DNA from: Diospyros lotus
Taxonomy: Eukaryota > Streptophyta > Magnoliopsida > Ericales > Ebenaceae
Assembly (NCBI RefSeq): GCF_014633365.1
Contig: NW_026267104.1
Span: forward strand, 1,302,001 to 1,366,000
Reading direction: 5' to 3'
DNA: 64,000 nt
Shown: one piece after another, positions 59,101 through 64,000 of the stretch
How positions within the stretch are numbered: the first letter of the stretch is position 1
Layout: each line of letters begins with the position of its first letter
Position numbers and translations under genes: made by a program
Notes under the pieces: model-generated
What the model saw: only the letters and a program-made list of their open reading frames with translations
Told to the model about the DNA's origin: nothing
Databases searched by the model: none

Positions 59101-62100
59101 GTCGAAAAGAGAGATGTTGATTTCTCTTTCAGTCAAGGAAAATCTTCTACGAGTTATGACCTTGAAAGTAGTTCTCTCCACCAACAACAAATTCAAAGTG
59201 GCGAGAAATTTTGGAAGCCAGTTGTAGCTAGGGAAAAGTTAGGGGAGGTAGCTGAAGAAGTCATGGGTTTTGCCAAAGGGAACAAAATTCTTGTTGTTGT
59301 GTTGGTTCTTCCTCCAATTAGCAAATTTGAATACTTGTCTATTGCATTGACAGATGAACAGATGGCTGGAGAACTAGTTAGTCAATCCTCTGGGTTTAAA
59401 ACAGTCAACATCGAAGATGATGAGAAGAGGGGAACATATGTGGTATCTGATCGGATGTGTGAGTTTTAAATGATCATCGTTTGAAGGCTGTAGGGTTGTA
59501 GGTTTCAACTGTCACCTACAGCAAGGAGTGGCTAAATTCATTAAAGGTGCTTGATGTGGACATATTGATAGGTTTTGGCATCATATTGGATCCCTAGGTT
59601 ATGGGTACCAACAATCTTAATTTGGTAGCTATTGCAAACCCAAGGGAAATGGTATGTTACTTCTTGGAGATAGATGCAATCTTGACTACAATAATCATCA
59701 TTTTTGTTCCAGTTTGTTTATGAGAACCTAAGAACTAAGAAAAAAGAGGCTTAGAAGGAGCAAGAAGGAAAGAGGAATGAAACATATTGACAAAGCGGGC
59801 ATTGGATGACAAGCCAAGACTACATGCTGCAAGTTCTTGGGGACAAGAACTCTCTCAAGAAGGGGGGAATTGTGATGACCCAAAGAATAATAAATGGGCA
59901 ATATGGTAATAGGCTAATAATAGTTGTTAGGAGATATTTTAGCAATTGATTAGGAACACATGAGTGAGTTGTGTATGTTGTTAGGAGTCAGATATGCTTA
60001 TATAAGACTACTGTAAACGGATGGAATTTTTTATGTTTTGATAAATGAAAATCTGATTTCTCTCTGTAGAATTCTCTCCCAATCTCACTCTCATTTCTCT
60101 CTGCTCTCTCCCTCTAATTTCTTCCCTTCTTTGTTCTAATTTCCCTCTCCTTATTCTTTGTAATCCTCCCCATTTCTTGCTGCAATTTCCTTCCCTATCC
60201 ATCTAGTTCCCCCTCTAATTTCTCTCAATTCCCTATCAAAACCCTAGGTACATGACAGGAACTTAGAATGAAAGAATCTCCAAAACTTCATTAAAAACAC
60301 CACCACCATTGCTCATAATAAAACTTAATGGTGAAAGAGAAAGCTTATAAAGGTTAACAGCATTTTCAAGGAAACACTGATTATTGAGCTATTTGGGATA
60401 CCTTCGAGGAAAAACCAAGTACAAGAAATTCAGCTAAACATTCATATATCATCTTCAGACCCAAAGATGTTGCCAAAGCAGACCCTGAGCCAGGGCTACC
60501 AGGGCCACAGCCCAGGGCCCACAAGTGAGGGGGGCATAATTTTTTTTTTTTAAACTTATGTATATATGTGTATAAAAAATTAAAAAAAAAATTAACAAAA
60601 GAAGTTGCCACTTGTACCCTGTCAAAAGAAGATTTCATTGGTATTTTTATTTTGTTGGTACATGTGATGATTGTTTTTACTTCGATTAATTGTGGAGGAT
60701 AAAAATAGGGGTGTCAATGGTTCGGATTGGTCCGCTTCTATAAGAATCTAGTAACCGAACCATTACATATATAAAACCAAACCATGACCAATCCATCACA
60801 CCGAACCGATTTCAGTTCGATTTCGGTTCTATCCAATTAACATTTAACTTCTAAACATTTTCGCAAAATATGAAATTACAAACAAATTTGTTAATTAAAA
60901 TAAACCCATAATTTCATTAATGCTTCAAGTCTTGAAATAAAAGTAGAACAAAATAATTCATAGACTATCTCATCAAATGAGATTACATCGACTATTTAGT
61001 ATAGCAATAGCGCATAAAAGATTAGAAATAAAAAAGTTCATGAATCTCGCTAGTTTCCTAAGAAGTGATACTATTTATGCATATGTATATATATATACTC
61101 AAAAAATTAAAATATATATATAATTATAATATCGGTTCCGGTTCAGTTCGAACCATGGTTTGAAAAAAAAAAACCGATAACCAAACTAAATATATTGGTT
61201 CTTAATTTTTTAGAATCAAAACCTAACCATTGAACCATAGAACCAATCCAAAAGGCATGGTTCGGTCCGGTTTGATCCAATTCACCGGTTTTTGGATATT
61301 TTTTGACAACCCTAGATGAAAGGAAGATTGATCAAATCAAGAAATGCTTGCGGAGATTCAAGAGAAAATATGTAGACTCAAATATGTTATTTTCGTTTTT
61401 TAATGCAATATTTACAATGCAAGGTACTCTTTTTCCTTCATTTGGGGTTTTGTCCCATTGGATTTTTCCCAAATAAGGTTTTAATGAGGTCCCAAATTAT
61501 TTTTTCTTATCTTTTGCAAATTCTTATAATTTTAATAAAATTAATTAATTGATATTTTTTATTTTTTTTATTTAATTTGTATAAAAGGGCACACTTGAAA
61601 AAATTTGCCCCGGGCCTCTGAAAACCCAAGACCGGCTCTAGATGTTGCATGACTTGTGCTTTAAGTTCTCATAGAGAGACAAGTATAATGTCACCTAAGA
61701 AAACAGAAAAATAGGATAGAAAGAAAATAAAGCCACATATTTTGCATCTTTAGTTATAAGAATGAGCGGATCCCCAACCTCTCCAATTTGTTAACTTCCT
61801 AGTTTAATTACCTCTTACGTTTCATTCACCCTCTAAAAATGTGCTCAAATAATCATAACCAAAAGAAAAATTAATTAGACTCACTAGTAATATGAACCCT
61901 TTAGAAAGATCGAGAAATCCTATTGAGAAAAATATTAAAGACATAAAACTAAGGATATTACGTTTTGAAGTCTTTCATACTCCTGCTGACTGAATTTTGT
62001 GATTTCTGTTTGCTCACCAAGAGCTGCTTGAAGTCTCCATACCTGAGATGCAAGAATTTAGTTAAAACAGGGAAGAACAAACCAAACCTATAGAAAGCTA

Positions 62101-63786
62101 ATATAATCACTACATTGAAACCAAGAACCAAAGAATTGTAAAGGGAAGTGTGTGATATATCTTCACCTCCTCTGCAAGATCCTTCTTGGGCATTTTCTTC
62201 ACTATTTCGGGAGGATAACCACAAAAGGTGTTATAGCTGCATGCATGAGAAACAAATATACGGTATTAGCAAATAATATCACTTAGGCAACCATTGTTTT
62301 TCACATTTTTAAGCTTTAGACATAATGCAGCAGATAGTGAAACTAATAACTCCATGTTATATTAATACTTAATTATAAAAAAAATGTATAAATGATTTTC
62401 ATTAAAAGTACAACTAATTTTTTGCAATTAGAAATCAAAATTTTAAAATTTGAATTACACATATCTACACCCCCACCCCCCCCGGGGGGGCCACGTACGT
62501 GTGTGTGCATTATGGGGGTTCCAGCATAAAGTATTTGTCACCTTCAAATGTTAGTGCATTTTGTATGTGAACTTGAAGAGATCTAGGCATGGATAAAACT
62601 ATTGCCATGAAAAAGGGAAGCATGCTAATATTCTCATGTATTAGTTTTTTTTCCTGTTGAGTATGGCTAAAGGCTCTATTGTATGAAATAAGTACAGAGA
62701 AGAAAAGGAAAACAACAATAAAGAACTGTAAGAGTGACAATGAATATAACAATTATATTGATATTTTTCCTATTTTTAGGTTTATAGAGAGTATATTCTA
62801 TAAAATCATGAATACACATGGAAAAGCTGTGTAATCCATGCCCTTTCATTATTTTTGAATAAAAATAAAAATACTTACCTAGAGGTTCCATCTTGAAAAA
62901 GACGAGCCTGTTCTTCTCGGCTCCCTTCATCAATTGACCACCAACCAAGAAGCCTGCTTATAGATAGTCAAAGAACAGTGAGATTCATACCAACATGCAC
63001 CCAATATGTAGATTGGAACAGCAAGTGGACAACCTGCATATTCCTTTTCTTTTTTTTTTTCTGATGCATGTTTTCTACATTACCTGGAGCCGTGGTGCAT
63101 GTACCCAAAGAATTCACGTGCCTTTGAGGACACGGTGAAATATCTTCCCGTGCTAGGTCCACTGCGTAATAGAAGAATTATTTTGTCCACCAATCCAGAT
63201 GCAGAAAACAGGACACCAGCACCTTGCAATAGAAAAAGGGGAGAGAAGAGGGCTAGAAGCGGGATATTTTTGGCAGCAGCAGGTGTACCCTGAAATATAA
63301 GAGCACTGACAAATTTCTTAATACAAATTCCAAGATGGGAGATTCTAGGTCCAGCCAAGTCATATTGGATACATAAAAGCATCATACCTCTAAGTGCATA
63401 CAAAGGAGGACCTGGAAACTAATTATTGGAACTTTCATGATATGACCCCCAATATCCTGTAGGCCACACATTCTATCCTGGCCCTGATGTTCGGAAGAAA
63501 CCACCAGACCACTGTCCCAATCAAGATATCTTATAGCTGTAGAAGATGAGCTTGCTTCTCGTGTATGAGAATTTCTATGTATAACTGGATTAGACCACTT
63601 TGTGCAAACAAGAAATGCAAAACACTCTGCAATACTGCAAAAAAGATGGGAAAAGAAAGCCTATAAATCATCAGATATCAGGGATAATGCATTATACAAA
63701 ACCCATATGTGGAAATAAAATAGTAGCACAGAAACGGTACCCAAAATTTATAAATAAGTCCCACCATCCCAATGCATTCACATCAC
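54800..63786 (-). CDS. Transmembrane Fragile-X-F-associated protein with C-terminal RING finger (3' part)
   Basis: Eight exons on minus join in phase: 63786-63741, 63634-63388, 63289-63084, 62953-62879, 62236-62167, 62042-61962, 55102-55023, 54878-54800. The 5' end lies beyond the window. Parts in order: NALGWWDLFINFG; ECFAFLVCTKWSNPVIHR; hydrophobic segments (IMKVPIISFQVLLCMHLE; NIPLLALFSPLFLLQGAGVL) of the TMEM185/Fragile-X-F membrane region; RYFTVSSKAREFFGYMHHGS; SIDEGSREEQARLF; a helical stretch (EVWRLQAALGEQTEITKF); then a C3HC4 RING: CRVCFEREISVVLLPCRH, C-x2-C, KCPICR, ending ERLPVYDV. In plants (At1g68820/At1g73950-type proteins) this combination predicts a membrane-bound E3 ubiquitin ligase. 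The intron before the RING exons (55103-61961, 6.9 kb) carries a solo LTR, a full LTR element and nested hAT elements, with splice sites intact. Confidence 0.88.
55358..55624 (-). mobile_element. Solo LTR
   Basis: A 267-bp unit starts TGTCAGGACC and ends GGATCCTGACA with a perfect 5-bp target duplication TCCAT (55353-55357 and 55625-55629). The purine-rich left part (gaaagagagagagagag) suggests that the LTR reads on the minus strand. No internal region remains. Confidence 0.85.
56125..56175. repeat. T21-G30 homopolymer junction
   Basis: Twenty-one T are followed directly by thirty G. The G run could form G-quadruplex structure. It lies in the long RING-gene intron. Confidence 0.9.
56263..56286. 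repeat. C13 run followed by A-rich tract
   Basis: Thirteen C, then aataaaaaaac, 87 bases after the T21-G30 tract and with the complementary polarity, so the two could pair as an imperfect inverted repeat. Confidence 0.85.
56793..57180 (+). repeat. 5' LTR of element B
   Basis: It starts TGTCATGACCC and ends TACATGATA. The TATA-like box lies near 56922, followed by a long CT-rich leader. Confidence 0.85.
58051..58738 (+). pseudogene. Broken copy of the element-family protein in element B
   Basis: Two frames (58051-58236 and 58394-58738) line up with the start and middle of the 256-aa protein of element A. A stop and frameshift lie between them, near a duplicated block (taatgagtctagccaagttc occurs twice, at 58339 and 58401). 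The conserved helix-rich middle (QLQEFVIILTKKYHYSILAK) is better kept than its surroundings. Confidence 0.6.
59871..60257 (+). repeat. 3' LTR of element B
   Basis: It starts TGTGATGACCC and ends GGTACATGACA, colinear with 56793-57180. Confidence 0.85.
60475..61641. mobile_element. Outer hAT-like element, nested host
   Basis: Near-perfect 8-bp flanks atgttgcc (60467-60474) and atgttgca (61642-61649) bracket a unit. Its ends carry the GC-rich blocks common in plant hAT relatives: ccctgagccagggct and cccagggcccacaagtg at left; ttgccccgggcctctg and agaccggctctag at right. No transposase frame remains. A second element sits inside it. Confidence 0.5.
60706..61314. mobile_element. Inner hAT-type MITE (609 bp)
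   Basis: Inverted ends TAGGGGTGTCAA and (in reverse) TAGGGTTGTCAA are flanked by gataaaaa and gatgaaag, an 8-bp duplication with two A/G changes. The interior is rich in gttcggttcgg-like and aaccgaacc motifs, as in common plant hAT-derived MITEs. It lies entirely inside the 60475-61641 element. Confidence 0.72.
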
Positions 63787-64000
63787 CTGCAAGATTTGTA
63801 AAAGAAAATAAAACCATGCCATCAGTAGTTTAACACCAGTTTTTATAAAGCATATATGCAAATATAAATGGAATGGTTGACATTATGAAAGCAGAATATA
63901 TTATGTTGTGATTGGCAGAAGTTTGCAAGTTTACAAGTGGTCATCAAATGTTTGAAAATGTGTCTATGATGAAAAGGATACACAATCAATGAAACAACAC

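Larger units (their letters stand above)
56793..60257 (+). mobile_element. Non-autonomous LTR element (copy B) with relics of the same unrecognised protein
   Basis: LTRs at 56793-57180 and 59871-60257 (388 and 387 bp) match with scattered changes. The primer site ATTGGTATCAAAGCC follows the left LTR, and a purine tract (agaaggggggaat) precedes the right one. Flanks agaat/ggaac could be a decayed target duplication. Each LTR has a TATA-like ctatataaggc/cttatataagac and a CT-rich leader. The interior has no pol domain but carries segments of the protein seen in element A: YWPLACSAREIS (58051-58236) and KEFDRMLHEQLQEFVIILTK (58394-58738). A third frame (58799-59068) has CCFHFRRGNPDCKRC. Stops break the frames. 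Confidence 0.85.

Noticed and set aside
60381..60638. 85-codon minus-strand frame
   Set aside because: It overlaps the end of the outer hAT-like element and a T/A-rich tract; the apparent protein is low complexity.
1..64000. tRNA, rRNA, CRISPR arrays and bacterial operons
   Set aside because: Nothing with tRNA cloverleaf spacing, rRNA similarity or regularly spaced repeats was seen; tRNA-like boxes occur only as SINE promoters and LTR primer sites.

Overview
This is a plant nuclear window, almost certainly from a flowering plant with a repeat-rich genome. The evidence is AT-rich intergenic DNA, GT-AG introns of up to 11 kb, plant-only gene families (DVL/RTFL peptide, SRM1/DIVARICATA-type MYB, plant HDA15-type deacetylase) and many LTR, LINE, SINE and hAT-type insertions. 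The species cannot be told from sequence alone. Exons were rebuilt by hand from splice sites, reading-frame continuity and family knowledge.

Gene order: (1) a 209-codon coiled-coil gene on + (1074-4642, or 4795 with an alternative last exon); (2) a DVL/ROTUNDIFOLIA small-peptide gene on + (7618-7773); (3) an HDA15-like class II histone deacetylase on + with a RanBP2-type zinc finger (coding 11388-39011, 17 coding exons, 595 aa), which takes up nearly half the window; (4) a convergent two-repeat SHAQKYF MYB gene on - (39896-40928); (5) weak, unrecognised coding traces on - at 45.1-46.4 kb; (6) an unrecognised 436-aa acidic protein gene on + (48532-53706); (7) the 3' end of a transmembrane Fragile-X-F-associated/RING protein gene on - (54800 to beyond 63786, 5' end outside the window).

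Transposable elements sit mostly inside introns. HDA15 intron 5 (4.8 kb) holds a 718-bp hAT-like element, a decayed Ty1/copia element interrupted by a solo LTR, and a SINE. HDA15 intron 11 (11.2 kb) holds a nest: an L1-type LINE, itself carrying an RTE-LINE remnant, was split by a Ty3/gypsy element (22063-30680). That gypsy copy was then hit by a 418-bp TRIM element, a 450-bp solo LTR and a 2.9-kb non-autonomous LTR element. The long intron of the RING gene holds a solo LTR, a related non-autonomous LTR element (56793-60257) and a hAT-in-hAT nest. Most insertions keep recognisable target-site duplications, so their order can be read. Despite this load, every HDA15 and RING-gene exon found has intact splice sites and frame.

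The points most worth following up are the tandemly duplicated terminal exon of the first gene, the two LTR elements sharing an unrecognised protein, the nested intron of HDA15, the repeated YxxFL motif in the 436-aa protein, and several T-run/G-run homopolymer junctions that all have the same polarity.
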